From: Opisthocomus hoazin
Lineage: Eukaryota > Chordata > Aves > Opisthocomiformes > Opisthocomidae
DNA: 64,000 nucleotides
Reading direction: 5' to 3'
NCBI RefSeq assembly: GCF_030867145.1
Contig: NC_134420.1
Span: forward strand, 42,237,912 to 42,301,911
Part shown: positions 62,233 through 64,000 of the stretch, one piece after another
How positions within the stretch are numbered: the first letter of the stretch is position 1
How the letters are laid out: each line of letters starts with the position of its first letter
Made by a program: the position numbers and the translations under genes
The notes under the pieces: generated by a model
Databases searched by the model: none
What the model was told of the DNA's origin: nothing
Seen by the model: only the letters and a program-made list of their open reading frames with translations

Positions 62233-62918
62233 ACATGAAAAAGCTGGACATGAGCCAGCAATGTGCGCTTGCAGCCCAGAAGACCAACTGTATCCTGGGC
62301 TGCATCAAAAGAAGTTTGGCCAGCTGTTCGAGGGAGGTGATTCTGCCACTCTACTCTGCTTTGGTAAGACCTCACCTGGAGTACTGTGTCCCGCTCTGGA
62401 GCCCTCAGCCCAAGAAGGACATGGAACTGTTGGAGCAGGTCCAGAGGAGGGCTACAAAGATGATCCGAGGGCTGGAGCACCTCTCCTACAAGGAAAGACT
62501 GAGAGCTGGGGTTGTTCAGCCTGGAGAAGAGAAGGCTGCGGGAAGACCTTATAGCAGCCTTTCAGTACTTAAAGGGGGCCTATAAGAAAGACAGGGACAA
62601 TCTGTTTAGCAAGGCCTGTTGTGACAGGACAAGGAGTAATAGTTTTAAATTAAGAGAGGGTAGATTTAGACTAGATATACAGAAGAAATTTTTTACCCTG
62701 AGGGTAGTGAAACACTGGAATGGGTTGCCCAGAGAGGTAGTGGAGGCCCCATCCCTGGAAACATGGAAGGTCACGTTGGGTGGGGCTCCGAACACCCTGG
62801 TCTAGTTGAAGAAGTCCCTGCTCAATGCAGGGGGTTGGGCTAAATGACCTCTGAAGTTTCCTTCCAATCCAAAGCATTGTACGATTTTATGATTCTGTGA
62901 TACTATGATTCTGTGATT
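62233..62918 (+). mobile_element. CR1 LINE, 5'-truncated (RT C-terminus and 3' UTR)
   Basis: A third plus-strand CR1 copy begins within the region encoding 'DEKLDMSQQCALAAQK' and continues through the C-terminal part of ORF2 to the 3' UTR and a degenerate octamer array (about 62,883-62,918: GATTCTGT, GATACTAT and similar units). Coding similarity starts in one frame (62235 to about 62,500) and switches after an apparent 2-base loss in the 'RLRELGL' region to a second frame ending at 62805. It is moderately diverged, closer in style to the 35-36 kb copy than to the 27-30 kb copy. Confidence 0.92.
62235..62805 (+). pseudogene. CR1 ORF2 C-terminal fragment with one frameshift
   Basis: The first frame reads MKKLDMSQQCALAAQKTNCI..., the thumb and connection part of CR1 ORF2, up to 'LSYKERLR'. 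A small deletion near 62,500 (GAGAGCTGG where related copies have two more bases) moves the frame. The second frame gives '[20 protein letters not shown]' and ends with '[19 protein letters not shown]' and a stop at 62803-62805, the normal ORF2 end. No catalytic part is present, so it cannot function as an enzyme. Confidence 0.85.
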
Positions 62919-64000
62919 CAAATTTATTTCCATAAATTCAGGACTTTATTGGTATAGCTTTATATTCTTCTGAACTGAAAAAGGTGAAATACTTGCCTGG
63001 GGTAGCACCATTGCCATCTGAATGACTGAGTCATTTTTATACTGCTACATTTGGCCTCCTAGATTCACAGATATCAGAATCATGGGGGGAAAAAAACAAA
63101 CATACGTGCAGTTGTCTCGCAGCTTGAGAGACTAATACACACGTGCAGATGATGTGAGTCTTCTCTGCTTATGGTCCAATTGAGCTTAACAAATGTTCAA
63201 GTAATATAGCATAGCTAAACCTACACATATTGCTTAGGGACAATGGGAAGGCATTTCACATTATTGTGTCACCAGCTTTAGACAAAGCCTTGTCATTTCT
63301 GTCTGTCACACATTTTCTTTGCCATTTTTGAAATCACACTTTAGTTTCATCTCCATCTGGGGCAGAAACAGGGGTGTTGCAATATTGCAAGAAAAAATGC
63401 TTTTTTGGTGTTTTTAGCTTGATTGGGTGATAAGAACTCTGAAAATGCCATGACATAGCCTGGTCTTTTAACGGTTATCGAGAAAGTTTGCAGATACAAT
63501 AGGCTGACCATCTGCACAGCAAAAAGAAGCTTAGGATGACAAGTACTATATTAGCAAAGCTCGTACAGGAAATGACATTTCTCCAACAGCTATAGATATG
63601 TCTTACATGCTGCAGCCAAATAGGCATTCTTCAGATCTGGGCTTAGGCTTTTTGAATATGTATTCATCAATTTTATACATGTCATTAACACATTTTGTGG
63701 AAAATGGGAGAAATGGTGAATCAAATTATGCCCCAACATACAAATGTAAATTAAGAGTTTGGCTTTGTGTATGAGCTCAGTAGTTAAATAGCTTATACAA
63801 AATGAATGGGAGATAGTTGTTCAATGTTAATTATGCTGAATTAGATTGTGCTTAGAACAGGCTAACAGTAGTAGTAAGAAATTATTTCACTTTTATAAAG
63901 TATTAAGCAGCAACCCTATAATATTGTTGACCATCTGACTTTTTGATAATTTTCCAAATTTACACCAAGGAACATACATTTTCCTGTCCCTTCATCAACA
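62919..64000. other. AT-rich unique DNA to window end
   Basis: No gene, CR1 or LTR sequence is recognised after the octamer array. A 14-base palindrome TTGCAATATTGCAA lies at 63377-63390. Open frames are very short. Confidence 0.6.

Noticed and set aside
63377-63390. TTGCAATATTGCAA palindrome as a C/EBP-type site
   Set aside because: The motif is short and isolated with no promoter context.

Overview
This window reads as gene-poor, AT-rich nuclear DNA from a bird. The evidence is its repeats. There are several CR1 LINE copies ending in the CR1-specific ATTCTGTG-type octamer array. There is a solo LTR of a type familiar from avian ERVL-like elements, with TGTC/GACA ends and a perfect 5-bp target-site duplication. 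There are also older amniote repeats: antisense CR1/L3-like reverse-transcriptase fragments and MIR-like SINE remnants. No bacterial gene organisation, rRNA, tRNA or CRISPR array is visible, and I recognise no host protein-coding exon. All recognisable coding sequence belongs to retrotransposons and is broken.

Layout: 1-14.2 kb is unique AT-rich DNA with only chance open frames and a few hairpins. A sharp GC- and CpG-rich block lies at about 14.65-15.25 kb, with a GC box and a short GCT repeat. It looks like a CpG-island promoter, although no exon can be recognised beside it. 15.3-20.8 kb is again plain. A minus-strand solo LTR occupies 20,776-21,554. A 3-kb CR1 copy (27.2-30.2 kb, plus strand) holds an almost readable ORF2, with endonuclease and reverse transcriptase separated by one stop codon and one frameshift. 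An older CR1 copy lies at 34.9-36.1 kb, next to a much older antisense fragment, and another old antisense RT fragment lies at 37.8-38.2 kb. The stretch 38-58 kb is largely unique, with MIR-like SINE remnants and one palindromic element near 44.1 kb. A plus-strand LTR-like element (TATA box, AATAAA, long C-runs) sits at about 58.04-58.73 kb. The last 4 kb hold a heavily decayed antisense CR1 (60.5-61.2 kb) and a head-to-head pair of CR1 fragments (62.0-62.9 kb).

No genes here work together in a pathway. The window is a record of successive CR1, LTR and SINE insertions into intergenic or intronic DNA, plus one probable CpG-island promoter. I found no convincing new biological system. The most useful items to follow up are the orphan CpG island, the incomplete LTR boundaries at 58 kb, and the ancient CR1/MIR fragments that a quick annotation could miss. 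Repeat identities come from recognising sequence patterns, not from database searches.
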